This document shows positions 55,688 to 64,000 of a stretch of 64,000 bases of DNA, piece by piece; position 1 is the first letter of the stretch, and each line of letters begins with the position of its first letter. The DNA is from Roseiarcus sp963741845. Lineage in GTDB: Bacteria; Pseudomonadota; Alphaproteobacteria; Rhizobiales; Beijerinckiaceae. A program made the translations under genes and the position numbers. The notes beneath the pieces are model-generated. The model worked only from the letters and a program-made list of their open reading frames with translations. It was not told the origin of the DNA and searched no databases. The stretch spans positions 186,001 to 250,000 of the forward strand of contig CAVUJV010000025.1 of the NCBI GenBank assembly GCA_963741845.1. The letters are read 5' to 3'.

Positions 55688-56689
55688 ATGGCGGCGAACC
55701 TCATTACGGACGTTCCGGGCGTGCGCGTCGGCTCGGCCGACGAGCCGGGTCTCGCCTCGGGCGTGACCGCGATCGTGTTCGACGAGCCGGCGGTCGCCTC
55801 GCTCGCGGCGCATGGCGGCGCGCCGGCGTTCCGCGACACCGCGCTGCTGGAGCCCGAGATGACGGTCGAACGGGTGGACGGCTTCGTGCTGTCGGGAGGT
55901 TCGGCCTTCGGCCTCGACGCGCCGGGCGGCGCGATGGCCTATCTCGCGAGCGTCGGGCGCGGCTTCCGGGTCCGCACGGCGCTGGTGCCGATCGTGCCGG
56001 GGGCGAGCCTGTTCGACCTCACCAACGGCGGCGACAAGACCTGGGGACGCAAGCCTCCTTACTGGGATCTCGGCTATCTCGCGGCCGAGCGCGCCTCCCG
56101 CCATTTCGCCCTCGGCACGGTCGGCGCGGGCTATGGCGCCACCACCTTCGACCTCAAGGGCGGCCTCGGTTCGGCGAGCGCCGTGACGTCCGGCGGATTC
56201 ATCGTCGGCGCGATCGCCGTCGCCAATACGGTCGGACGCGCGACCCGAGGCCGAACCCATCATTTCTGGGCCGCCCCTTATGAGCGGGACGGCGAGTTCG
56301 GCGGTCACGCCTTCGGCCCGCATGATGCGGAGGACTCGCGAACGCTGCGCATGAAGAACGACGAACCGGCCAACACCGATCTGGCGGTTGTCGCGACCGA
56401 CGCGATCCTCACCAAGGCCCAGGCGAAGCGGGTCGCGATCATGGCGCAGGACGGCTTCGCACTGGCGCTGAAGCCGGCCCACGCCCCGACGGACGGCGAC
56501 GTTGTGTTCGCCGCCTCGACCGGCGCATCCGGCCGCGCGCCGGAGCTTCGCGACCTCACCGAGATCGGGATGCTGGCCGCCGAATGCGTCGCCCGCGCCA
56601 TCGCGCGCGGCGTTTACGAGGCGACGAGCCTCGGTTTTCCCGGCTCGCCGCCCGCCTGGCGCGAACGCCATGGCGCCCGACAAGCGTAG
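55688..56689 (+). CDS. P1/S58-family peptidase (DmpA-like)
   Basis: A 333-residue member of the DmpA/P1 (S58) family, whose members self-cleave and act as N-terminal amino-acid-releasing peptidases or amidases. VDGFVLSGGSAFGLDAPGG, DLTNGGDKTWG and GTVGAGYGATTFDLKGGLGS are the family blocks; VVATDAILTKAQAKRVAIMA precedes the C-terminal half. No signal peptide is present, so it is cytoplasmic. Substrate unknown. It is divergent from the Pro/Ala-rich membrane gene. Confidence 0.88.
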   Translation: MAANLITDVPGVRVGSADEPGLASGVTAIVFDEPAVASLAAHGGAPAFRDTALLEPEMTVERVDGFVLSGGSAFGLDAPGGAMAYLASVGRGFRVRTALVPIVPGASLFDLTNGGDKTWGRKPPYWDLGYLAAERASRHFALGTVGAGYGATTFDLKGGLGSASAVTSGGFIVGAIAVANTVGRATRGRTHHFWAAPYERDGEFGGHAFGPHDAEDSRTLRMKNDEPANTDLAVVATDAILTKAQAKRVAIMAQDGFALALKPAHAPTDGDVVFAASTGASGRAPELRDLTEIGMLAAECVARAIARGVYEATSLGFPGSPPAWRERHGARQA

Positions 56690-57020
56690 GCCTCGGGCGG
56701 ATTGATCGGGGATCGCGCCTTAAGATCCCCGGTCCGGAAGCTTAAGGGTCGTATGTCGGCGCAGCCATGCTTCAATAGCAGTTCTCCTATGCGATTTTAT
56801 CATGAGTTGGCCGACCGATTCCGTCCCGGAAGCGCCGCTTCGTCGTGAAATCGGGCCTATCTGGCGAAACAAGCAGGGCCAATCGCTTCCAAAAACCGGA
56901 TTTGCCAGCGCGCTTGATGCGCGGGCGGCGGCGGATTCCCGATTTGGCCGGGTTAGTTGACACGCGTGTTCACACATGCAACACATGTGCTGCGGTGCTT
57001 CCGTACCGGGGGAAATCGAA
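56690..57020. other. Gap before the PEP-CTERM-like gene, with palindromic promoter region
   Basis: The 331-base gap has no recognisable gene. A 7-bp stem (56708-56714 with 56724-56730) without a T tract follows the peptidase gene. Near the 3' end a -35-like TTGACA (56957-56962) overlaps the 10-base palindrome ACACGCGTGT (56960-56969), and a second palindrome CACATGTG lies at 56982-56989. The -10 box is not clear. Confidence 0.4.
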
Positions 57021-57569
57021 ATGAAAAAGACAATGTTGGCCGCCAGCCTGGCGGTTGCTGGTATTGTGTCGGCAAGTTCGGCGTTCGCGAGCACTTACGC
57101 CCTCACGCTTCAGGTAGACAACGGCATCTATTCTGGTGGCGCTACTGAGTTTCTACCTTCGAGCGGCGCTTTCTCGGAGGACTTCAGCTTTACAATTCCG
57201 AGCGTGAACTCGTGGGACGTTGGCGGGTCTTTCACGGTGGTCACGTCGCCATCGCAAATGGCTTTGCTCCCGTCGCTGACCTTCACCCTCTACAAGGGCT
57301 CGGTGGGTTCCGGCGTCGCCCTGACCTCGGATCCCATGACAACCGTTGGCGTGTCCGGCATCGCGACTATCGATTATAGCAGGCTCTTCGGGGGCAATTA
57401 TTACCTGGAATTGTCCGGAACCAGCAATCGGGCGCTCAGCTACAGCGTCGACGTGACGCTCAGCGACCCGGTGCCGGAGATGCAGACCTGGGCGATGCTC
57501 GGAATTGGCTTTGCGGGAATGGCCTTCGCGGGGTTCCGGTCGCAGAAGCGGTCGCGCTACGCGCTCTGA
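57021..57569 (+). CDS. FxDxF-type PEP-CTERM-like secreted protein
   Basis: A 182-residue protein. The signal peptide MKKTMLAASLAVAGIVSASS is cleaved at AFA. An FxDxF-like segment, GAFSEDFSFTIPS, lies near residue 50. The C-terminus has PEMQTWAMLGIGFAGMAFAG and an Arg/Lys cluster, the PEP-CTERM layout of motif, helix and basic end, though with PEM in place of PEP. Proteins like this are cut and anchored by an exosortase-type enzyme, and none is in the window. Lower GC and Ser/Thr-rich composition set it apart from its neighbours. A strong terminator follows. Confidence 0.8.
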   Translation: MKKTMLAASLAVAGIVSASSAFASTYALTLQVDNGIYSGGATEFLPSSGAFSEDFSFTIPSVNSWDVGGSFTVVTSPSQMALLPSLTFTLYKGSVGSGVALTSDPMTTVGVSGIATIDYSRLFGGNYYLELSGTSNRALSYSVDVTLSDPVPEMQTWAMLGIGFAGMAFAGFRSQKRSRYAL

Positions 57570-57592
57570 AATATCAGGGTTCCTCAGACAAG

Positions 57593-57618
57593 CGGCCTCC
57601 CTCGCGGGGGGCCGTTTT
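57593..57618 (+). terminator. Rho-independent terminator of the PEP-CTERM-like gene
   Basis: A 9-position stem (57593-57601 with 57606-57614, one G-T pair) with a four-base loop is followed by TTTT. It lies 24 bases after the stop codon at 57569. Confidence 0.85.
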
Positions 57619-57704
57619 CATTTGAAGGCGGCGCCGTGTTCGTCGAAGGGGCTCGCGTCCCGCGCCCGCCCGGCTTACGTTTGCGCCTTTGAAGGGAGGC
57701 GACC

Positions 57705-58175
57705 GTGCTCAGTTTCCCGAACGATCGCGAACTCGTCGTCAGCCGGCTGATCGACGCGCCGCCGGAGAAAGTGTACCGCTGCTGGACCGAGCCTGACCTG
57801 CTCAAGCAATGGTTCGCGCCGAAGCCTTTCACGGTTGTCGAGGCGAAGCTGGACGCCCGGCCGGGCGGGGCGAGCGAGATCGTGATGCAAGGCCCGGACG
57901 GGCTGCGATTCCCGAACGTCGGGGTCTTTCTCGAGGCAATCCCCAACGAGAAGCTCGTCTTCACGGACGCGTTCACCTCGGGATGGGCGCCGAAGGACGG
58001 TCCGCCCTTCATGGTCGCCATCGTGACCCTTCGGGACGAGAACGGGAAAACGGCTTACGAGGCGCGGGTGCGTCACTGGACGCCGCAGGCGCGCCAGGAA
58101 CACGAAAGGATGGGCTTCCATTCCGGCTGGGGCCAATGCGCCGACCAGCTGGAGGCGCTGGCGAAGACGCTGTAG
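57705..58175 (+). CDS. SRPBCC/AHSA1-family protein
   Basis: A 156-residue START-like domain protein. RELVVSRLIDAPPEKVYRCW and WTEPDLLKQWFAPKPF at the start and GGWGQ-like SGWGQCADQLEALA at the end are the AHSA1 pattern. These small proteins bind hydrophobic ligands or Hsp90; no specific ligand is indicated. It starts with GTG at 57705 behind a GGGAGG ribosome-binding site. It is convergent with ligA, 29 bases apart. Confidence 0.88.
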   Translation: MLSFPNDRELVVSRLIDAPPEKVYRCWTEPDLLKQWFAPKPFTVVEAKLDARPGGASEIVMQGPDGLRFPNVGVFLEAIPNEKLVFTDAFTSGWAPKDGPPFMVAIVTLRDENGKTAYEARVRHWTPQARQEHERMGFHSGWGQCADQLEALAKTL

Positions 58176-58204
58176 TCCTCAGCCGCTCCGCCCGAAGGAG
58201 CGCC

Positions 58205-60286
58205 CTATCCCGCCGAGCGCTTCAGCCATTCGTCCTCGTCGATCACCTCGACGCCGAATTCGCGGGCCTTCGTGAGCTTGGAGCCCGCCCCGGGGCCGGC
58301 GACGACGAGGTCGGTCTTCCCCGAGATCGAGCCCGACACTTTGGCGCCGAGCCGCTCCGCCATCGCCTTGGCCTCGTCGCGGCTCATGCGTTCGAGCGAG
58401 CCCGTGAAGACGACGGTCTTGCCCGCGAGCGGATGGCCCGCGGCCATCGCTTCCATCGGCTCGACCGTCACCTGAGCGACGAGCGCGTCGAGCGCCTTCT
58501 CGTTGCGCTCCTCGGCGAAGAAATCGGCAATGGCCTCGGCGACAATCGGCCCGATTCCCGAAATGTGCGACAGCTCCTCCTTCGCGTCGGGCGCGCGGGC
58601 GGCGGCGCGGAACGAATCCCAGTCGCCGAAATGGCGCGCGAGCCGGCGCGCGTTGGTCTCGCCGACATGGCGGATTCCGAGCGCATAAAGGAAGCGGTTG
58701 AGCGCGATTCCGCGCCGCGCCTCGACGGCGTTGAACAGATTGCGCGCCGAAACCTCGCCGAAGCCCTCCCATTCGCGCAAGGGCGGCTCCTTCTGGCCGT
58801 CGCGTTCGCGCAGGGTGAAGATGTCGGCGGGCGTGCGGATGAGGCCCTTCGAGTAGAAGAGCTCGATCTGCTTGTCGCCCAACCCTTCGATGTCGAAGGC
58901 GTTGCGCGAGCAGAAATGCTTCAGGCCCTCGACCGCCTGCGCCGGGCACACCAGATGGCCGGTGCAGCGGCGCACGGCGTCCATTTCTCCCGTCTTCTCG
59001 TCGATCTCGCGCAAGGCCGCCGAGCCGCAGACAGGGCACACGTCGGGGAAAACGAACTCCGGCCTTCGCTCGTGCGCTGCGTCGCGCACGACTTCGAGGA
59101 TCTGCGGGATCACGTCGCCCGCGCGCTGCACGACGACCGTGTCGCCGACGCGCACGTCCTTGCGCGCGATCTCGTCCTCGTTGTGGAGCGTCGCGTTCGA
59201 GACCACGACGCCGCCGACCGTGACGGGCTTGAGCTTCGCGACCGGAGTGAGCGCGCCGGTCCGCCCGACCTGGATCTCGATCCCTTCAAGCACGGTCGTG
59301 GCGCGCTCGGCCGGAAACTTGTGCGCCAGCGCCCAGCGCGGCGACCGGGAGACGAAGCCGAGGCGGGTCTGCAAGGAGAGGTCGTCGACCTTGTAGACCA
59401 CGCCGTCGATGTCATAGCCGAGCGTTGCGCGCTTCTGCTCGATCTCGCGGTAATGGGCGAGCATCTCGTCCGCCGTGCGGCAGAGCCGGGTCAGCGGATT
59501 GGTCGGCAGCCCTAAGCGATGCAACGCGTGGATGGCCTCGAGCTGGGTCGCGGCGATCGGCTCGCTGATCGCGCCCCAGGAATAGGCAAAAAACGCGAGC
59601 GGCCGCGAAGCGGTGATGGCCGGGTCGAGCTGGCGGAGCGAACCTGCCGCCGAATTGCGCGGATTGGCGAAGACCGGTTTCCCCGCCGCCGCCTGCCGGG
59701 CGTTGAGCGCCTCGAAATCCTCGTGGCGCATATAGACTTCGCCGCGCGCCTCGAAAATTCTCGGGGCGCCCTCAAGTCGGTGCGGGATCGCGCGAATGGT
59801 GCGGACGTTGGCAGTCACGTCCTCGCCCTCGAAGCCGTCGCCGCGCGTCGCGGCCTGGACAAGCTCGCCCTCCTCATAGCGCAGGCTGCACGAGAGGCCG
59901 TCGATCTTCGGCTCCGCCGTCATGGCGAGCGGGTCGTCGTCCGCCATCCCGAGAAAACGCCGCACGCGGGCGCAGAACTCAATGACCTCCTCGTCGGCGA
60001 AGGCGTTGGCGAGCGAAAGCATCGGCACGGCGTGCCGGACCTTCGCGAATTTCTCCGAGGGCCCGACGCCAACTCTCCGGCTCGCCGAGTCCGGTCCGGC
60101 AAGCTCCGGGAATTCGGCCTCCAGCGCCTCATAGCGCCGGCGCAACACATCATAGGCCGCGTCCGAAATGGTCGGCGCATCCTCGGCGTAGTAGCGGCGG
60201 TCGGCCTCGGCGATCTCCGCGCCGAGCTTCGCATGTTCCTCCCGCGCGGCGGCGAGGCCCGATTTTTCGCGCTGGCTTTTCGTCAT
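58205..60286 (-). CDS. ligA: NAD-dependent DNA ligase
   Basis: A 693-residue LigA. The adenylation motif EPKIDGLSCSLRYEEGE has the catalytic Lys127; NPRNSAAGSLRQLDP, the OB fold (VGRTGALTPVAKLKPV) and the zinc finger (CPVCGS, CTGHLVCPA) follow; helix-hairpin-helix repeats and a C-terminal BRCT domain (LAGKTVVFTGSLERMSRDEA) end it. It seals nicks in replication and repair and is essential. Confidence 0.96.
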   Translation of the reverse strand: MTKSQREKSGLAAAREEHAKLGAEIAEADRRYYAEDAPTISDAAYDVLRRRYEALEAEFPELAGPDSASRRVGVGPSEKFAKVRHAVPMLSLANAFADEEVIEFCARVRRFLGMADDDPLAMTAEPKIDGLSCSLRYEEGELVQAATRGDGFEGEDVTANVRTIRAIPHRLEGAPRIFEARGEVYMRHEDFEALNARQAAAGKPVFANPRNSAAGSLRQLDPAITASRPLAFFAYSWGAISEPIAATQLEAIHALHRLGLPTNPLTRLCRTADEMLAHYREIEQKRATLGYDIDGVVYKVDDLSLQTRLGFVSRSPRWALAHKFPAERATTVLEGIEIQVGRTGALTPVAKLKPVTVGGVVVSNATLHNEDEIARKDVRVGDTVVVQRAGDVIPQILEVVRDAAHERRPEFVFPDVCPVCGSAALREIDEKTGEMDAVRRCTGHLVCPAQAVEGLKHFCSRNAFDIEGLGDKQIELFYSKGLIRTPADIFTLRERDGQKEPPLREWEGFGEVSARNLFNAVEARRGIALNRFLYALGIRHVGETNARRLARHFGDWDSFRAAARAPDAKEELSHISGIGPIVAEAIADFFAEERNEKALDALVAQVTVEPMEAMAAGHPLAGKTVVFTGSLERMSRDEAKAMAERLGAKVSGSISGKTDLVVAGPGAGSKLTKAREFGVEVIDEDEWLKRSAG

Positions 60287-60388
60287 GGCGCGGGAGGGTA
60301 ACGCAGGAGCCGCGCGTGCGGAAGCGACGGCCGCGCGCGCGAGCCAGGCCGCTTCGGGCGGCCTTTCGACGCGCTGACGCGGGGCCGC

Positions 60389-61303
60389 TCAGCCGGTCGA
60401 ACCGCTCCGAGTGGGGCCAGCGGCGGCCCGCGCCCAGGCTTGCGGATCGCGCAGCGAACCCGGCCGCGCAATGGCCGGCGATTCTGCGAGATAGGCGAGC
60501 GGCTCGGCGGCCTGGCTCGCCGAAACCGCACGCGCGGCGGCTGCGAGATCCTCCGGCGATCCGCGCGGCGGATCGAGCGCCACGGGACCGAAGGCGCTGA
60601 GCCTGCGGCGCGCCTCGCCTCTGCTCATCAACTCATGGCCAAGGCTGCGCCGTCCGGCCACGCGGGCCGCGAGAATGGCCGCAAGCCCGGCGGCCGCCAT
60701 AAGGAGCATCGCCGTCTGGCAGGATCGTTCGAGCCCGCTCGACGCCTCCATGGAATTGATGAGGAGCGCGTCGCCGAATCGGGCGAGATCGACGGAGAGG
60801 ACTTGAAACGCCACGCTCGGCTCGGCGGCGAGCCGTGCGCCCGAAGCCAGTTGCGCAAAGTCGCCGGGGCTGAGTTCGGAAGCGCCCGTGAGGCCGGCGG
60901 TCGCATTGCCGATGGCGAGCGGCGCGCGGGCCTTCTCGATGAGATCGTCGAGACGGCGCCGGAACGACTCGATCTCCGTCGCCTTGTCGGGGGCGAGACG
61001 CGCCGCCGCATCGAGCGCGTGGCGGGTCTCGCGGGTCGCGTCGAGGAAGAGCACGGGCGCCTGCCGGCCGGCTTCGACATTGTCGTCGAATTCGAGGATG
61101 CCGAGGACAGCGAGGGGAATATCGAGCATCGTTCGCCCCGCTGCGGCGATCTCGGCCGCGGCCCGGGCTCTTGCCTCGATCCGGTCGAAGCCCCGCGCCT
61201 GAAGGGCGTACAGCGACGCGGCGGCGAGCGCGAACAACGCGAGCGCGCAGGCGAGCGCGGCGTTCGCCGTTCCGGCGCTTTTCGACCAGGGGCGCATGTC
61301 CAT
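60389..61303 (-). CDS. Two-helix membrane protein with periplasmic four-helix-like domain
   Basis: A 304-residue protein. An N-terminal helix (NAALACALALFALAAASLYA) and a second helix (AMLLMAAAGLAAILAARVAG near residue 220) enclose about 170 helical, acidic residues, the layout of a chemoreceptor-like sensor domain. The cytoplasmic tail lacks HAMP, kinase, cyclase or methyl-accepting motifs. RBS GAGGAC precedes the ATG at 61303. No family recognised. It lies between miaA and ligA on the same strand. Confidence 0.6.
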   Translation of the reverse strand: MDMRPWSKSAGTANAALACALALFALAAASLYALQARGFDRIEARARAAAEIAAAGRTMLDIPLAVLGILEFDDNVEAGRQAPVLFLDATRETRHALDAAARLAPDKATEIESFRRRLDDLIEKARAPLAIGNATAGLTGASELSPGDFAQLASGARLAAEPSVAFQVLSVDLARFGDALLINSMEASSGLERSCQTAMLLMAAAGLAAILAARVAGRRSLGHELMSRGEARRRLSAFGPVALDPPRGSPEDLAAAARAVSASQAAEPLAYLAESPAIARPGSLRDPQAWARAAAGPTRSGSTG

Positions 61304-61361
61304 GATGTCCTCGCGGGCGCACGCGGCCTTCCCGCGCGAGTTCGAACAAAGCGCACACGGG

Positions 61362-62321
61362 TTAACGAAGCCCAGCGAGGATACGTGCAAATTCCCGGAT
61401 TCCGGCCTCTTCCGCAGAATCCGGCGCGATCCACGCAAAGCCGGAAAGCTGATGCCGCGCCCAGGTGAACTGCCGCTTGGCGTAGTGGCGCGTGTCGAGT
61501 TTCGCCCGCTCGGCCGCTTCGGCGAGGCTGATGCGGCCTTCGAGATGGGCGATCAGATGCGGGACGCCATGCGCGCGCATGACCGGCAGCGCCGGGTCCA
61601 GCCGGCGGGCCGCGAGCTCAGCGACCTCGTCGAGCGCGCCCGCTTCGAGCATCGTGTCGAAGCGGGCATCGATGCGCCGATAGAGCGTCTCCCGGTCGGG
61701 CGCCAGAAAAAGGCCAGCCCAGGCGCCCTGCGCGAGCGCAGGCGCCTCGCGCGCTCCGTGGAACGAAGCGAGCGGGCGGCCGGTCGCGGCGATCACTTCG
61801 AGCGCGCGCAAAATGCGCTGGCGGTCGTTCGCCCTGAGCCGGGCCGCGGTCTCCGGGTCCCGGGCGGCGAGATCGGCGTGAAGCTCGGGCGTCGGGCGGC
61901 CTTCCGCAAGGCGACGGATCGCGGCGCGAACCTCTTCCGGGACGGCGGGCATGGCGGAGAGGCCCTCCGTCAGCGCGCGAAAGTAAAGGCCGGAGCCGCC
62001 GACGAAAATCACCGGGCTTTCGCCGATTTCGGCGAGGATCTCCGCCGCGCGGCGCGCCCAATGTCCCACGGAAAAGTTGACGGCGCCGTCCACCTCGCCG
62101 AAGAGCCGGTGGGGCGCAAGCCGCGCCTCCTCTTCGCTGGGCCGCGCCGTGAGCACGCGCAAGTCCCGGTAAACCTGCATGGAATCGGCGTTGACGATCG
62201 TCGCGCCGAACCGCCGCGCCAGAGAGAGGGCGAGCGCGGACTTGCCGCTGGCCGTCGGGCCTGCAATGAGAAGCGCGCGCCGCGGCGCTTCCCTCTCCCC
62301 CTGCCCCTCCGGATCTGGCAT
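61362..62321 (-). CDS. miaA: tRNA dimethylallyltransferase
   Basis: About 319 residues. MiaA adds a dimethylallyl group to A37 of UNN-reading tRNAs. Walker A LIAGPTASGKSALALSLA, the DSMQVYRDL motif, FVGGSGLYFRALTEGL and ARHQL near the C-terminus are intact. The ATG at 62321 shares the bases CATG with the divergent serB start; an ATG at 62339 would lengthen MiaA by six residues and overlap serB. Confidence 0.94.
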   Translation of the reverse strand: MPDPEGQGEREAPRRALLIAGPTASGKSALALSLARRFGATIVNADSMQVYRDLRVLTARPSEEEARLAPHRLFGEVDGAVNFSVGHWARRAAEILAEIGESPVIFVGGSGLYFRALTEGLSAMPAVPEEVRAAIRRLAEGRPTPELHADLAARDPETAARLRANDRQRILRALEVIAATGRPLASFHGAREAPALAQGAWAGLFLAPDRETLYRRIDARFDTMLEAGALDEVAELAARRLDPALPVMRAHGVPHLIAHLEGRISLAEAAERAKLDTRHYAKRQFTWARHQLSGFAWIAPDSAEEAGIREFARILAGLR

Positions 62322-63229
62322 GCCCGCTCTCGTCGCCACTGTCGTCGCCGATCCCCTCCGAACGCGGCTCAGCGATGCAGGACTGGACGCGCTCGCGCAA
62401 GCCGCTCCGGGCTACGAGGGCCGGGCATGGCTCGACGAGGACATCGCCGCCGACCTTTTCTTTCAAGGCGAGCTTGGGCCCACGCGCGCCGCGCTCGAGA
62501 CGGCGATGCATGGCGAGGCGGCGGACGTCATCGTCCAGCCCCGCAAGGGACGCGTCAAGCGGCTTCTGGTGGCGGACATGGATTTCGACTCTGATCGGCC
62601 AGGAATGCGTGGACGAGCTCGCGGCCTTCGCGGGCGTCGGCGAGAAAGTCGCCGTTATCACCGAGCGCGCGATGCGGGGCGAGATCGCATTCGAGCCGGC
62701 GCTGCGCGAGCGGGTCGGCCTGCTCGCGGGACTCCCGGCGAGCGTGATCGATTCGATTCTCGACGAGCGCATCCGCCTCAACCCGGGCGCGCGGACGCTG
62801 GCCCAGACCATGCGGGCGCACGGCGCCCGGGTGGCGATCGTATCGGGGGGCTTCCGCCAGTTCACCCGCGAGATTCTTCGCCGCATCGGCGCGGACGAGG
62901 ATCGCGCCAACGAACTCGAGATCGAAGGGGACCGGTTCACGGGCCGGGTGGTCGATCCGGTGCTCGGACAGGAGGCGAAGCTCGCGGCGCTCAGGGAAAT
63001 CGCGGACGCCATGGGTCTTTCGCTCGCGGAGACGATGGCGGTCGGAGACGGGGCCAACGACCTCGCCATGCTTCAGGCCGCGGGCCTCGGCGTCGCCTAT
63101 CGCGCGAAGCCCAAAGTCGCCGCCGCGGCCGACGCCCGAATTGACCATGCCGACCTCACCGCGCTCCTGTTCGCGCAAGGGATTCCGCGGAGCGCCTTCG
63201 TCGAAGACAGACATCCGGCGCGGACGTGA
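62320..63229 (+). CDS. serB: Phosphoserine phosphatase, one frameshift
   Basis: About 302 residues after repair. SerB is the last step of serine synthesis. After an N-terminal 80-residue region (ADPLRTRLSDAGLDALAQAA) the HAD core has VADMDSTLIGQECVDELA with the nucleophilic Asp, VAIVSGGFRQFT, and MAVGDGANDLAMLQAAG. An extra T at 62583-62585 breaks the core motif; removal restores DMDSTLIGQE. The stop overlaps the cdh start (GTGA). Confidence 0.91.
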
Positions 63230-64000
63230 CCTTGCTTCGACGCCTGCCGCGCTGGCTTCAGATCTGCTCCTTCCCCGTGGCGCTGATCGCGGTGGGGCTG
63301 ATTGCGGCTGTGGCCTGGGGGGCCGGCGTGCAGCGGCAGGCGCTCTGGCCGGTCATCCAGGCGTGCGTTGCGACCTACAAGCTCACGGGATCTCCGTTCC
63401 CCTGTCTCAAGGTCGACCTTCAAGGCGGCCAAGCGCGCGGCTTTATCGTGCTGCGGCCGCCCATTGGAGACCCGGATACGATTCTCTCCCCCACCCGCCG
63501 CGTGACAGGGGTCGAAGACGGGTTCCTTCAATCGCCGGACGCGCCGAATTATTTCGCCGAAGCGTGGAACGCGCGCAGCTTCCTCGGCGGCGGGCCCATC
63601 GATGCGACGCGGGTGGGGCTGGTCGTCAATCCCGCGGTCGTACGCAGCCAGGACCAGATGCATATCCATATCGCCTGCCTCGTTCCGGAGGCGGCGGCCG
63701 CGCTCAGGGCCTTTGCGCCGCGCGCGCCGATCGGCGAATGGGCGAAACTCGGCGCGCTGATCCCGCATTCCGTGTTCTGGATCTACCGCACCGGGCAGTC
63801 CGATCTCGCAGGCGTCTATCCTTTCCGGCTGGCCGCGGAGGGCCTTGCCGGCATGGCCAGAAGCCGCGCCAGATATCACGATCGCCGTCGCCAAAGTCCC
63901 GATGGACGGGACGGACGAATTCGTCGTCCTCGCCACCTACGTCCATGCGCCCCATCAGTGGTGGCCGATGGGGTCGGACGACCTGCTCGACTACGGCTGC
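63226..64000 (+). CDS. cdh: CDP-diacylglycerol diphosphatase, 3' end outside window, one frameshift
   Basis: The GTG start at 63226 overlaps the serB stop. A membrane helix (ALIAVGLIAAVAWGAGV) is followed by ACVATYKLTGSPFPCLKVDL, RPPIGDPDTILSPTRRVTG, APNYFAEAWNARSFLG and the HIT-like HIHIACLVP, which together match Cdh. Cdh splits CDP-diacylglycerol to phosphatidate and CMP. An extra base near 63859 shifts the frame; after repair the protein reads MAEAAPDITIAVAKVPMDGT to the window edge. The gene is cut off at 64000. Confidence 0.85.
   Translation, partial: MTLLRRLPRWLQICSFPVALIAVGLIAAVAWGAGVQRQALWPVIQACVATYKLTGSPFPCLKVDLQGGQARGFIVLRPPIGDPDTILSPTRRVTGVEDGFLQSPDAPNYFAEAWNARSFLGGGPIDATRVGLVVNPAVVRSQDQMHIHIACLVPEAAAALRAFAPRAPIGEWAKLGALIPHSVFWIYRTGQSDLAGVYPFRLAAEGLAGMARSRARYHDRRRQSPDGRDGRIRRPRHLRPCAPSVVADGVGRPARLRL

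Overview
The window is a GC-rich stretch (roughly two thirds G+C by eye) of an alphaproteobacterial chromosome, most likely order Hyphomicrobiales (Rhizobiales). The evidence is a CcrM-type GANTC methyltransferase next to rnhB, an MmcB-type nuclease-fold protein, the alphaproteobacterial F1-ATPase zeta inhibitor (DUF1476), an intracellular PHB depolymerase and a Nia-like P1B-5 ATPase. A relative of Beijerinckiaceae/Methylocystaceae is possible, but I cannot fix the genus. No rRNA, tRNA or CRISPR array was recognised.

Layout. 1-4.97 kb: 3' part of a radical SAM gene, a B3/4-domain protein, a PsiF-like secreted protein, prmB, ccrM and rnhB. 5-12 kb: creatininase-family gene, mmcB and a dppABCDF dipeptide ABC operon. 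12-16.3 kb: DUF167 gene, xerD with a 47-codon leader gene, and a ruvC-ruvA-ruvB operon that carries a VapBC toxin-antitoxin pair between ruvA and ruvB. 16.4-20.1 kb: PadR repressor with a palindromic operator, a truncated response regulator, a P1B-5 metal ATPase with C-terminal hemerythrin domain, and DUF805. 20.2-30 kb: nucleoside salvage and uptake block on the minus strand (2-hydroxyacid dehydrogenase, deoA, punA, an alpha/beta hydrolase-adenylate cyclase fusion, cdd, two permeases, double ATPase, BMP binding protein), then prs, a lipoprotein and divergent uvrC.

34-40.7 kb looks accessory: a hybrid sensor kinase and a VOC gene lie between uvrC and a decayed copy of the uvrC 3' end. They are followed by about 2 kb of lower-GC DNA without recognisable genes, a broken Xre-RES toxin-antitoxin pair and REP-like palindromes. 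40.7-64 kb returns to core genes: two L,D-transpeptidases, phaZ, grxD, moaA, a SIS sugar-phosphate protein behind a GntR stump, mntR, a GAF sensor kinase, a secreted hydrolase, an old yellow enzyme, pckA, the zeta inhibitor, rppH, a P1 peptidase, a PEP-CTERM-like protein, ligA, miaA, serB and the start of cdh.

At least sixteen frameshifts break genes, including housekeeping genes (ruvB, xerD twice, serB). Every one outside the Xre-RES pair and the uvrC copy has the sense of a single inserted base, and removing one base restores a normal protein. An insertion-biased, unpolished assembly explains this better than gene decay. The Xre-RES pair instead has three shifts of the opposite sense. I annotated shifted core genes as whole CDSs and give each repair point.
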